A DNA stretch of 64,000 nucleotides. Source: Viola odorata (lineage: Eukaryota; Streptophyta; Magnoliopsida; Malpighiales; Violaceae). Shown in pieces: positions 12,610 through 23,254 of the stretch. Both the position numbers and the translations under genes were made by a program. Below the pieces are notes generated by a model. The model was given only the letters and a program-made list of their open reading frames with translations, was not told the origin of the DNA and searched no databases. The stretch covers positions 16,084,443-16,148,442 of the forward strand of contig OY829538.1 of assembly GCA_963691705.1 (NCBI GenBank), in the 5' to 3' direction. Position 1 is the stretch's first letter. Every line of letters starts with the position of its first letter.

Positions 12610-14797
12610 TCAAGCTGCTGGAGTCTGGTGATCTTGGCCTGAAGCTTGGCCTAGATCAGAGGCTGGAGGGTCCTTCGGTTTTGGATCTTTTGGAGCAGGA
12701 GGTGGCATAGATGGATGCGGTGTCTTTGCTGGCGGTGCTGGTGGTGTGGGATCATCCTCCTCATCAGAGGACTCACTGTCGGAGCTCAAATTATCGTACA
12801 GAGCTCTGAGGTACTTTAGGTGGACCTGCAGATGCTGATAAACATGGAGAACGTTGGTCCTGGTGAGTTTCAGTTGCTCAAGGAGGACATCTTGTCGATC
12901 AGAAAGTGCTTTGGCCCAGCGAGGCACCTCTTCACTGGTGGATGCGGATAAAGGGTCTTGTGCTTTGTCCTGGGGCTTGTCTTGGCCTAGACGGTCCAGG
13001 ATAATCTTCTGCTGCTCAAGGATCAGCAGCTGCCTAGCTTGAAATTCCCTGGCCCATGTTGGAGGTTCATTTGTGCTACTGGCTGGGGGATCTTCGTCGG
13101 AAGCTTGGCCAAGATCAGCTACTGAAGGATTTGGAATGGGAGGATCTTGGCCTATGTCTTGGCCTAGATCGTGGGCAGTATTGTCCTCTGCTGTTTCTCC
13201 TGGAATTTGTATTGGTCGCAACTTGTATTTCCCTTCATTTTTCTTCGAGAAAATGTGCTCCCCTACTGGTGTAAAACCTGTATTACAAGCAACAAACTCT
13301 CCGTCCAAATGGAAGTATCCCATTTGGTCGAAGGCTCTCAAATCTAGAATTTTGGGGGAGCAACATTTATGCAAATCAGCAGTGGCATGATCCAATTTAG
13401 CAGTTTGAATAGCAAGCCAAGTAATTAAGGACCCAAAAATTTGTTTGGTAACAGACTCACGAGCACGCAATTGCTGAACCAAAAATAAACCTAAGTTGAC
13501 TCTTTTCTGGTGCAAAATACACCAAAGCAAAAAAGTTCAGACTTGGCTAAATTTCCAGAAAATTTTGTCTTCCCCGAAAGGTTGATAGACAAAGTCATGT
13601 GGAGCATGCTAAGTGCAGGGTTCAGAATTGAGTGGGCCTTAGAATTTCTGTCAAATTTCGCTTTAGGGTCACCTCTCTAAAACTAGTGACCTCTGTAAAA
13701 GCAGTGTTGTTATCCCAATCAGCAGGGTAATAAAAAATAGCCTCATCACTATATGGAAATCCTAACAAAGAATTGAAAGCATTAACAGATAAATGGCTCC
13801 ATTTATCACACAAGCAAAAATTGATCACATCATCAGCAGCAAAGTCAGGTTTATCCCTACCCCTAACATACAAGGTGGCCTCATCAAACCAGAAAGATGT
13901 GTGAAATTCCAAACAGAGTTCAGTGTAGGCATCACACTCAATAGATATGAAAGGGATCCAACCAAGGGCATACACAAACTCCCTAATTTTATTTCCTAAC
14001 CCCATAGCATCAAGAAAATCAAAGTCAATCCTAGCAAAGGCAGGAATGTCACAAAGATGCATCTCACGCAATTTAGCTTTGAGGTCTGGTGTATCAAACT
14101 TCAACCAGCCTCTGAGTGTATGCAGGGGAGGAAGAGAAGGTACCTTAGCAGTCTTGGCCGGAGTCTTGGCCAAGACTGAAATGTCTTCATCATCCTCAGC
14201 ATCATCTTCCTCGATCGCCTTCTTCTTCCCTTTGCTTTTGGCGGTGGAAGGAGTAGCATTGGTTTTGCCCTTCTTAGGGTTAGGGGGCGGTGACGATGAA
14301 TCTGGGACCCTCGCCGGCTTCTTCGTCGGGGTCTTTTTGTGGGCCACTTGCTTAAATTGGCCAGTGGTCTTCTTTGGTGGTGCAGCCGCGGCTGGTTGCT
14401 TCGCCGGAGGCGGTGGTGGTTGTGTGGGTATGGCTGCGGCGGCAGGAGCTGGGTTTGATGCTCCGGTTGCTCCCATCTTCTTTTGGAGCCTCTTCTGTCG
14501 CTTGCTCTCTCTCTCCCCTGTCGATGCTGGAACGGACGGACGCATCCGCTTCGCAAGAGGGACCTCGTCGAAGTCTTCATCACTCACGACCACGGCCCGG
14601 TCAGCTCCCTCGACGCTATCCTCTGATTCGCCAGGCAAATCTTCCTCTGAGGACATCGAGTCGGTGTCCTCGAGTGCTTGGAGAAGACGTCTCGCGGCGG
14701 AGATGTCGTCGGTCGGAAAGACAGGTGGTGCTGCTCCACGGAGGTCGTCACTGGCCTCTGGAATGTCAGACGGAGGGCTCTTATTTGGTGAGTTCAT
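12610..14797 (-). pseudogene. Envelope-like ORF of element A (putative plant transposon protein)
   Basis: The N-terminal part (14797-13622) has a Ser/Asp/Glu-rich head, a long Lys/Pro/Ala-rich linker and then a folded domain (LHTLRGWLKFDTPDLKAKLR, YALGWIPFISIE, LCLEFHTSFWFDE). This matches the 'putative plant transposon protein' domain found after pol in Athila-type elements. The same domain recurs in decayed form in element I (30731-30970). The C-terminal part (13530-12610) is in another frame with stops between, so the gene is broken near 13530-13625. The tail is rich in Gly-Gln-Asp/Pro repeats (DLGQ, QDPP). Its role in the element is unknown. Confidence 0.7.
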
Positions 14798-15328
14798 GGT
14801 TATGGAGCGATTGAGAGTGGGATAATGGTGGGTTTAGAGTTCTAGGTTTTTGAGATTTTTGTGCGATTGGGGAAGAAGAAGAAGGAGAAGAGACTGTTGC
14901 TTTTTAGCTCAGGTGAGAGGCCGAATTTTTTGGTTACGTGGGTATGGTTGTGTTAGAGTGGGAAGGGAATACACAGGGGTGGTGATTTGTTTTTCCCACA
15001 CTTTCCATAAATTCCAATTAATTGCTTTTTGGATTTGTCCGTTCAAAAAGCAATTAAAGGCCTTTAAAAGACGGCGCTGACACGTGTCCCACTAACTCTC
15101 AAAGAGCGGCTTTGCTGCAAAACAGTCTAGCCCCAAGGCTTGGCCAAGCTCTTGGCCAACCTGCTTCAATTTCCCCACACTTAATTTCCTGCACAAAATC
15201 AAAAACAACCCAGCGAAATCAAATGTGACAAAAATAAAAATAAAAACTTCCTAAAAATAAAAGAAACAAGGGTTGTCTCCCTTGTAGCGCCTTTATTTTA
15301 AGTCCTAGGCTTGACTTTAAATTTTTCT
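14798..15328. other. Spacer between pol and envelope-like ORF of element A
   Basis: There is no gene here. On the minus strand it contains the post-integrase linker. The 'ttccccacacttaatttcc' segment at 15170-15188 is another polypurine-like tract (minus strand), comparable to the one next to the 3' LTR. Confidence 0.55.
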
Positions 15329-16801
15329 TCACTCATCTTCTGGTGGCAAGTCCACCTTTTCAGAAATTTTCTCTTCCTGGAAGCTTTCAAAGAACGGCTT
15401 CAGCCTTTGTCCATTCACTTTGAGCTCGGCACCTATTTTCTCATTTCTAATATCTACTGCACCATGTGGGTAAATATTAGTAACAACAAAAGGGCCTTCC
15501 CATCTTGTTTTTAATTTTCCAGGAAATAACTTAAAACATGAATTATAAAGAAGAACCTTCTCCCTTGTGTGGAGAGGTTTTCCAATAATTCGTTTGTCGT
15601 GGTAGGCTTTCATTCTGATTTTGACAATCAGTTGATTGTCATAGGCTTGGTCTCTCAATTCCTCTAGCTCATGGACTTGTAATTTCCTCTCTTGCCCAGC
15701 TTCGTCATAGCTCAAGTTGTACTTTCGTATAGCCCAATAGGCTTTGTGTTGCAACCCTACTAGCAAGTGGCACGCCTTCCCATAGACTAGCTTGTAAGGC
15801 GTCATCCCGATTGGTCCTTTGTAAGCCGTTCTGCAGGCCCACAATGCGTCATCTAACCGCTGGCTCCAATCGCGTCTGTCTAGGCCTACTGTCTTGGCCA
15901 AGACAGATTTCACCTCTCTATTCGACACTTCTGCTTGGCCGTTTGATTGAGGGTGGTAGGTTGTGGATACTCTGTGTGTGATGCCATATTTCCTGAAAAG
16001 AGAAGATAAAATCTTGTTGCAGAAGTGAGTTCCTCGATCACTAATGATCCCTCGAGGAATTCCAAATCTGTTCAAGATGTTAGATTTAATAAAGGAAATA
16101 ACAATTCTAGCATCATCATTCTTAGTGGCTTTCGCCTCTATCCATTTCGATACATAATCCACAGCTAAGAGAATATATCTGTTGCCCAAAGAAGTGGGGA
16201 AAGGTCCCATAAAATCTATGCCCCATATATCAAATATTTCACATGAAAGAATAAAATTCATAGGCATTTCATTTCGGGAACTAATATTCCCTACCTTTTG
16301 GCACGCGGGACAAGTTTTACAAAATAGGAATCTGTCCTGAAAAATACTAAGCCAATAAAAACCAGCCTCTAAGACTTTTAGGGCTGTCCTTTTTGCTCCG
16401 AAATGGCCTCCACATGCTTGAGAATGACAGAATTTAAGGATAGATAAAGTTTCACCTTGAGGTATACACCTTCTAAGTAATTGATCAGTGCCTAATTTCC
16501 ATAAATAAGGGTCATCCCAGACATAGTACTTACTGTCATGTTTGACCTTTACTCTCTCATAGGTAGTCATATCACCATAGTGTTTACCTGTTGCAAGGTA
16601 ATTTGCAATTTCAGCGTACCATGGGCGCGGGTTTGGCTGAGGGTTTGGCTTAGACTCCGGGCTAGACAGTGCGACTAAAAATAGTTTTTCGTCAGGAAAT
16701 TCTACCCTTACTGGTTCCAGGTCCCCTTCTGCTAGGCAGTGGCTAAGGTGGTCTGCAACAAGATTTTCCTTGCCGCTCTTGTCCTTAATTTCCAGATTAT
16801 G
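15329..16801 (-). CDS. Gypsy integrase (C-terminal RNase H to end of pol), element A
   Basis: An intact frame of about 490 codons starts within the last residues of RNase H ([19 protein letters not shown]). It continues through the HHCC zinc domain ([10 protein letters not shown]...CKTCPACQ) and the integrase core, with Asp in [10 protein letters not shown], Asp in IISDRGTHF and Glu in NGQAEVSN, and on to the C-terminal domain ([20 protein letters not shown]). The frame continues to 16909, but residues before LEIKDK are read from the LTR stub and have no homology. All three catalytic acids are present, yet without the upstream domains it cannot make a working polyprotein. Confidence 0.9.
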   Translation of the reverse strand, partial: HNLEIKDKSGKENLVADHLSHCLAEGDLEPVRVEFPDEKLFLVALSSPESKPNPQPNPRPWYAEIANYLATGKHYGDMTTYERVKVKHDSKYYVWDDPYLWKLGTDQLLRRCIPQGETLSILKFCHSQACGGHFGAKRTALKVLEAGFYWLSIFQDRFLFCKTCPACQKVGNISSRNEMPMNFILSCEIFDIWGIDFMGPFPTSLGNRYILLAVDYVSKWIEAKATKNDDARIVISFIKSNILNRFGIPRGIISDRGTHFCNKILSSLFRKYGITHRVSTTYHPQSNGQAEVSNREVKSVLAKTVGLDRRDWSQRLDDALWACRTAYKGPIGMTPYKLVYGKACHLLVGLQHKAYWAIRKYNLSYDEAGQERKLQVHELEELRDQAYDNQLIVKIRMKAYHDKRIIGKPLHTREKVLLYNSCFKLFPGKLKTRWEGPFVVTNIYPHGAVDIRNEKIGAELKVNGQRLKPFFESFQEEKISEKVDLPPEDE

Positions 16802-16912
16802 CTCCAGACCAGATCTGCTAAGATATGGGAAATACAAGGATAAATCAGTAGGTTTACTGTCCAAATAAATAAGTAAATGGACAATAAAACAAGATGAAAT
16901 GCAATGCAATCA
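16802..16912 (-). repeat. Remnant of element A 5' LTR
   Basis: This is a 111-base match to 11407-11517. It joins pol directly at ctccag, a word present on both sides of the joint. Confidence 0.88.
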
Positions 16913-17079
16913 CTCGAAACACTCCAAAATCCAGTAAATAATACATCTTTCTGGGATTTCCTCTCCTAAAGCCTGAATCTGCAATAAGTGAAGAAATAGA
17001 GGCTAATCAGTAGCATCAAGATCCAAAAAGGGCTAGGAAAGGAAGGGAAAATGTGCACAAAATACATCATATCAATAGT

Positions 17080-18275
17080 TGGCTAAGATAAGAATACTGA
17101 ATTAAAAGGATGAAAACAATGGAGAAGAATCCCTAGTAAGGGCGATATTAGAGCACTCATTCACTTGCTTCGATCATAGACTCAAGGTTTTTCGCATTCC
17201 AGAATCATAACATTGCTATAGATCAGGAGGAATTCCTTTCCGATCCTACTTCCCTCCTATTGAAATCACCTGGCGGGTATTTCCTCTCCTGATGATCCTA
17301 GTCAGTGGACACCTTGCTAGCTAAAGGGTTTATCCAATTGGCTATTGTTGTCTTGGGTCGCTGCGCTATCCCAATGAAACAGGGGAAGACGATGTCTAGG
17401 CCAAGCTACTCCCCAATCAAAGCCCTAGATTGTCAGTCTGGTTAGACCTATACCTCTCAACTCCTACTAACCTTCACGAGATCAGTTGTCTACTCCACCG
17501 ATTTAGTTTCAACTCGTCCCCTCCTCAACTGACTGTAAATCTCTCACTAAGACCTAAGGGTGATCAAACCTTGGCTTTAATGGAGAGCGGTTTATTCTAA
17601 CAAGGGTTGAGATGGTTACAATTTAGGAAGCTATGAAGGTTGTTATGATCTCATGAAGCAAGGAATGGCTCGGCAACCCTTACCAAAAATAGGTGTTTAG
17701 CTACTAAGCGACATAACGAAAGAAGAAATGAATGCTTGAGAGATGGAAATTTAAGATTAAAATTTGTATTTTCTAATTGAAAATTACAGAGCATGAGTTT
17801 GCAAAAGAGAAACCAGAGATGGAAGAAGTACCGTGATAGTCAGCATTTCCTAGCTTTTAAAACAAAAGCTAAGATCCCCGCCTACCACAGTTTCATTCCA
17901 AATCCAAATTTCAAACTAGGATATTACAAAATATTTATTCAAAATCCGAATTAAGATAAAGCAAAAATAAAATAAATTGTTTGGTGTTCAAAATCAGGAT
18001 TGGATCAGGATCCTCCAATCTTCTCGCTCACTGACTCCATCTTCCAGCTCGAGTCCAACTGTCTCTTCCCAATCGCGCACGCTCCGTGGCTCCTCCATCA
18101 GCACGCCTCTATCGGTGTGGCCAAGATTGGTCATTTGTCTAGGACACACTCAAAGCTGATCTTTTCTCCTCTTTTGCCAACTCCTCGTAAATCTGCATAA
18201 GTAGGAAGATTTTAGGTAGTTCTACCATCTAATTTGCCAAAATTAAATGATAGAAACATGCGAATTAAACCATCA
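17080..18275 (-). repeat. Element C 3' LTR, inner part
   Basis: This continues the LTR interrupted at 8852 and matches 44303-45492. The internal end is ccatcaagca (ccatcaatca in the 5' LTR). Next to it, 18276-18292 reads on the minus strand as TTAAGTACGGGGGGGTTT, the polypurine tract. Confidence 0.9.
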
Positions 18276-18292
18276 AGCAAACCCCCCCGTAC

Positions 18293-19010
18293 TTAAACAA
18301 TGCTTGCCCCCAAGCATGACAGACTCTAAACAAAAAGGAAAAAGAAAAAGAAAATCATCGAGATAAAAATCAAGACCAGCATTTGCATTCAACAGAGCAC
18401 CCTTCCTTCCCTAGATTATTCAAACGCCTCAGTTACCAAATCCCACTTCCTTATTACTAGGGCCTATTCAATGTCCCAAGTATCCTAACCCCACATAATT
18501 AAAAATTCCAAGCACTCCTTAACAGAATCATGCAGACCAAGTCAAACAGCCACAACCTTCCTCTATTCTTTCCTATTCTTGACAACTGCTTTTTCCACTT
18601 TACCACATGAGCCATTTTACAACACTTTTTTTTTTCAGGAGTGAAGATGCTAAAAGTTTCTTGAGTATTGCTGCTTAGTGAGGCAGCAATATCAAGACAG
18701 TAATTTCCACAATTTTATTTTCTTTTGAACTCCTCATTTTTATCAGATTAGTTCTCTGGTAATTCTGACTTGTTATAGAAAGAATGCCAGAGCAATACAA
18801 CACTTTAAGGGCTCAGTTTCTTTTTAATTCTTAGCAGTTCTACGTAATTAGGCTTTTTCAAGGCAAAAATATGGTGAATAGTCCCAATCTGCAGATTCTG
18901 ATGTTAAGCACCAAAACCCTTGATTATGTGCACCTAGGAACTTAATGGTATGATTCAGCTTCTTATTTGGAGAAGGAGAACGAGTTGAGGAAGCCCGGAT
19001 CTAGTCCCCT
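18293..19010 (-). other. Element C 3' untranslated region
   Basis: This noncoding DNA is related at its start to 11533 onward of element A. I see no gene. It ends where the J LTR-like sequence begins, but the exact junction is unclear. Confidence 0.5.
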
Positions 19011-21228
19011 TGTGAGAGGCTGGTTGCTGGTTCAGATGAAGGTGTTTAGGTGTTTCAACGGAGTATTTTAGATGGTTTAAATGGAGTATTCAAGGCAGCG
19101 GATCATATGGAGTGTTGGATAGAGATGTATTGAAAGTATGCATATATTAACTTGAAGAAGAGAAAACCCTCTTTGCAACAATTGCAAAGCAACCTTTCTA
19201 TGAACTACAAAGATCTCTTAAATCAGAACCGGCCCTCTCACTAACATGTGTGAGCAAACCGGCTGCTTGATCAAGAAGGAGAGAGACGGCTTGAAGAGCC
19301 CTAGGAAAACCTAACCCTAATTACTTAAACTAATTGGCCTTTAGAAAAGATTCACTTGATTCAAAGACAAGCTATAAAAGAGGCTATGTCCTACTATTTA
19401 TAGCTTGTGAATTATTACAATTCTAAAATCAGCAACCTAAAATACCCTTGGATAAAGGGGTGGGCTGCCGGGCTTGGAGATGGGCTTGGTAGGCACGAGG
19501 CCTTGAGGCATGGGCCTTGTGCGCGCGCTAGCGCGCTCATGGGTTGCTAGGGTTGGCGCGGGCGTTGTCATGCCTTGCGCGGCCAACTCATAAGATGGTG
19601 CGCCTAGAGCATCCGTGCTCGTATCATTCCCTCCCCCTTTGAGGAGATTCGACCTCGAATCTAAGGGTGAGGACTTGGTGAATGCAGCAAGAGCAACTTT
19701 GGGCAGCCACTGGAAGATCCACAACAGTAAACGGGCTGATGGCGAGCGATGGATTTTAGGCACCAAAGATGCGAAGTTCCTATTTCCTATCACAAGATTA
19801 GAGTGAGCACAAGAGGGAAAAGGATTAGTGTTAGTGAAATCCAAGTAAGGATCCTTAAACCCGCCAAGAGGGCACGGATTTAGGACAGCAATTACACCTC
19901 TCATGGCACATAAGTTAACTTTTTTAGGTGCACCTTGCACGCTGTTTTCACTCGGTCCACTCTCACTGATTTCAAGTAAGGTATTTTCCTCTATGGCTCC
20001 CCTTACTTTCTTCTCTCCACTGCCCTCATTCTGAATATTAAGTGTGGCCGGAAGGACAAAGGTGGCACACGCTTTGGAGAGCTTGGCTTGGTCTTTGAAT
20101 ACTTCGGAGGGGGGCAATGGCTGAATGAGAAACTTGCGGTTCATGTGTTTGAATTTGTAAGTGTTGTGGAACCCATCGTGGAGAGCTCTTTTGCCGAATT
20201 GCCACGGCCTACCAAGGAGTAAATGGCCGAAATGCATTGCTACCACATCACAAATTCTTTCATCCATATACTCACCGATTGAGAAGGGAATGGTCACTTT
20301 CTTAGTCACTTTAACTGAGCTGCCATCGTTAAACCAATTAAGGACATAGGGTTTAGAGTGCTTGATGGTAGCTAAGCCCAAAGAGTGGATGAGGAAGGTA
20401 CTTGCCACATCGGTGCAGCTACCATTATCAATCACAATGGAGATTACCATGTCATTTGCTACACCACGAGTAAGAAAGAGGTTGTCTCTTTGCTCTACCG
20501 CCTTATCGTCTACGGTGGGCTGAATGTTCAAGGAGTGCCTAACCACCAAAGACAGCGGGACATCCACACTAATATAGGCCTCGGCTTCATCATCACTCGA
20601 GTCATGGCCCAATTTGGTGACCCCCTGATGTGTAACTTCAGCCTCATCATCGCTGACTATGTCACCACTTTCTCTCAAGATCATGATCCGCCGGTTAGGG
20701 CATTCAGCGCGCATATGGCCTCTTCCTCCGCATTTAAAACACTCAATGTTCCTATGTGGGGTCCGAGGGTTAGGGTTGGTGTTTGGGGCAGTGGCTGATG
20801 TGTTTGGTTTAGGTGGGAGAGGGGGTTGTTTTGTGTCTAGGTTTTGTGTAGGCGAAGGAGTTGAAGAATTCCAATGAGGTTTGGAATTGGGAAAAGAGTT
20901 GAAGGGTGGTTTTGGCCTAGTACTTACTTATCTCTCGATTTTCAAAGCAAGGTGGAACATTTCCTCCAAGGTGTTGTAGGTCTAAAAATCGAGTTGGTAT
21001 GCTATCTCCCGTTGCAGCCCACTCACAAATCTTGCCATTGTAGCCTCCAAAGTTTCTGTTATATTGGCGTGCATAAGACAAGTTTGTAACTCATAAAAGT
21101 AGTCACTCACATTCTTGGAACCTTGTGTGAGGCGTTGGAGCCGCTGATGTAGGTCACGGATGTGGTAGCTAGGTATGAACCTCCTTCGCATTTCGTACTT
21201 TAATTCCTCCCAAGTTGCCACGGGTGGA
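19011..21228 (-). mobile_element. Gypsy element J, gag-protease only, truncated
   Basis: The LTR is about 19011-19626; its left edge is uncertain and its right edge is set by gtatca followed by a polypurine tract at 19627-19640. The interior holds gag-protease but no reverse transcriptase or integrase before the polypurine tract. The 5' end is cut at 21228, where Tat/Retand antisense sequence begins, and no target duplication can be found. LTR and tract resemble those of element G (same 'aaaccctct...gcaacctttctat' block and 'gaatc...cctc' before the tract), so J and G are the same kind of pol-less element. Confidence 0.65.
19627..21228 (-). pseudogene. Gypsy gag-protease polyprotein (element J)
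   Basis: Gag is at 21228-20982 (WEELKYEMRRRFIPSYHIRD, QRLQRLTQGSKNVSDYF). After an in-frame TAG comes a Pro-rich linker and a CCHC knuckle, CFKCGGRGHMRAEC (near 20700-20745). The protease follows, with VIDNGSCTDVAS where DGGS or DSGS is usual, then LLGRPWQFGKRALHDGF. The frame then runs about 200 residues to the polypurine tract at 19640 with no pol domain. Long open frames suggest moderate age. Confidence 0.8.
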
Positions 21229-21421
21229 ACTCTCTCAATTCTCCTTGTTGCAACTAAGCGGTCGATTCGCGGACTTCTATCACGGTGGGTCTTTTGATCG
21301 GGCTAAGATAGCCGATTATGCCTCTGAAAAAATGAATGAAATAGACGCGAGCGAGGAAGGTTTCCTTTCTTCAGGAGAGGAGGAGGAAGGCGACGAGGAC
21401 GATGTCGGGGTGCTCCCGTAA
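21229..21421 (+). pseudogene. C-terminal fragment of antisense gene 3 (element H)
   Basis: The frame ends DRAKIADYASEKMNEIDASE, then EGFLSSGEEEEGDEDD, stop at 21421. It matches the end of the E gene at 50129-52371 (SSMLADYASQKIKDLSEG, GFPSSGEKQGNDDG). Only the last 60 or so codons survive, cut on the left by the J junction. Confidence 0.75.
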
Positions 21422-21920
21422 TCAAACGGTGCTGATGCCGCGGAGAACGTCAAAAGCTCCTCTCATCTCCATTAGTTATTCTTTCTTTTTATTCAGAACA
21501 TTGATCCCATTCGGTTTGTAATAATTAATAACGCCTGACTTGTGACAGCGTTTAGAATTCTCCTTCGAATAATGATTGATCTTTGTAGCATTATCTCTTT
21601 CTTTTGCGTTATGTCAATAGCTGCCCGTGGAGTTAATGCTGCGCCACGATATTTTTGTCTCCGCGTTATCGCGCTTGTTTTGATTTGAAAATCGATTCCA
21701 CTTGTCAGAGCATTTAATGCTCGGGATCCCCTCATTAATGCGAGAGAGAAGTCATGATGGCTAGAATACACGTGTCTGTTGGTAGAGACGCTAGGGATTG
21801 TCGTGTCCTAGAAACTGACGAGATCGAGGTGTCTTTTCGCTTTTCTAGGGTTGTACTCATTGCTCGTGCCATTTCCAGTCAACGACGGTTGCAACAGCCA
21901 TTTTGGCTGACCACTAGGGT

Positions 21921-21927
21921 TATAAAA
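21921..21927 (+). promoter_or_regulatory. TATA box of antisense gene 4 (element H)
   Basis: The sequence ACTAGGGTTATAAAA lies 173 bases before the ATG at 22094. The same words, ACTAGGGTTATAAA, precede the homologous gene of element E (52815-52826), so this core is conserved between copies. Confidence 0.6.
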
Positions 21928-22093
21928 TCCAATACATGCTATTTTTTCCTCTTTTGTTATTTCATTTTCGCTTCTCCCTCTCGAGCCGACTTGTATTTTT
22001 TCTTTCCAACGTCTGGGTATTCTGAGTTTCTCCTCCAAAAAGATATTTCTATCCTCATCTGCCATCTTCTTCATCTTTTTCTTTATTTTTTCC

Positions 22094-23159
22094 ATGGCTA
22101 GAACTCGTACTAAGTTTGTTGATGAGGAAAAAATTGAGAGTACTGCCACCACCATCACCTCCTCATCCATACTTCAAGATCATTTGTCTAAGCACAATGC
22201 CCATATCCCTGAGGATTATAAGCCTTCTGTTGCTTCTGATTCACTTCGCCTTAATAGTGTAATGCTTGGTAATAGTAGGCTCTTGTATGCCAAGACGTTT
22301 GGCTATGGCTTCAAGTTCCCTCTTGATCCTTTCATTGAAAGGTTGTTTGTTGCTCTGGATGTCAATCCCGTTCAGTTGGCTCCTAACGCGTACTGTTGCG
22401 TTTATACATTTCTAGAACTCTGTAGATACAAAGGGATTACCTCTCCTTCCCTTTTATTACTTAAATCTCTTTTCCAATTGTATAGCCGTAGGGGTGTGAT
22501 AGCGATATCACCCTGTTATGATGATGATTCGCTTAAACCCTTCACCTGGAAATTCCTGCACCTTGAGTCTTCCATTGAAGATTGGAAGAATAATTTTTTT
22601 GTTATCGAGCTACCTAGCCCCCAGTGGTGGACTGGTTTTAACCATGCTATCAAGGACAGTGCCTGGGGTCGTCGGACGACTCTTCCTCAGCTTGAACAAG
22701 GTTGGTTAGACAAACTACTCGAGTTGGATATCTACGTTCATACTCGCAAGTTGGCTTGTGGCACTAACATTCAAACCCCTATTGATAGTGAGTGTTGTGT
22801 CATTTTCTTTGTTACTTCCGGTAGTACTAATGCTAACGTTATGTCGTGATTGTGCAGCTCCTGATCCTGATCGAAACCCAGAAAGCGTTAGGAGACGAGA
22901 GCGGAGGGCTTTAAAGTGGAGAGAGGAAATTTCCACTGTCGTTGTCTCTATCGCTGCGACTATTACTCCAGTCATATCATCTACTATGGTAGAATCATTA
23001 GTAGTGGCGAAAGGAAAGAGTTGTCTGCGAATCGCAAAAGGAATGCCAAAAGATGGAGGTTATGTGGACTCCGAATCAGAAGCCATGATCGTTCTGATCT
23101 TCGAAGAAAGACAAAGCTTGGCTATTAAGGACGCTCACTTAATCAGAGCACCAGTTTGA
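22094..23159 (+). CDS. Antisense gene 4 of element H, spliced, shortened
   Basis: The start is MARTRTKFVDEEKIESTAT. Exon 1 is 22094-22787, the intron 22788-22857 (gtgagt...tgtgcag) and exon 2 22858-23159. The phase-1 intron joins PID-T-PDPDRNPESVRRR, aligning exactly with the E gene (ECVR-P-TDPDYKPESVRRR). Exon 1 carries the 'putative gypsy type transposon' domain: LRLNSVMLGNSRLLYAKTFG, YCCVYTFLELCRYKGITSPS. The coiled-coil C-terminal half of the family is missing; the frame instead runs to the LTR and stops at the TGA that forms the LTR terminus (23157-23159). This is a truncated product of unknown function, antisense to the retroelement's own transcription. Confidence 0.75.
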
Positions 23160-23254
23160 TAAGATTCGGACTTCTGGAGAATCAGGGTAAGGATTATGGC
23201 CGCTCGGACTTACTGTAGTTGTCGTCGAGTGTACCTACAAAGCGCCGGAGGGGG

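Larger units (their letters stand above)
10002..16912 (-). mobile_element. Athila-like gypsy element A, internally deleted
   Basis: The complete 3' LTR is 10002-11517. The 5' LTR is reduced to its outer 111 bases (16802-16912), which match 11407-11517 with two differences. Flanks are ctcaa (9997-10001) and ctcga (16913-16917), a 4/5 target duplication. One large deletion removed most of the 5' LTR, the primer site, gag, protease, reverse transcriptase and most of RNase H. What remains is integrase, an envelope-like ORF and the 3' end. Confidence 0.85.
8853..17074 (-). mobile_element. Solo LTR D (gypsy), itself split by element A
   Basis: The insertion begins TGATGTGTTATCG and ends CATATCA, with atagt duplicated exactly at 8848-8852 and 17075-17079. 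Removing nested element A leaves about 1.3 kb (8853-10001 plus 16918-17074) with no internal coding region. That is the signature of a solo LTR left by LTR-LTR recombination. It resembles the LTR at 62357-63672 in length and layout. It contains an (G)18 run at 9012-9029 and carries no gene. Confidence 0.75.

Noticed and set aside
13947..14825. 292-codon plus-strand ORF rich in Gly, Ala and Ser
   Set aside because: It mirrors the biased Pro/Lys/Ala-rich linker of the envelope-like ORF on the minus strand; shadow frame.
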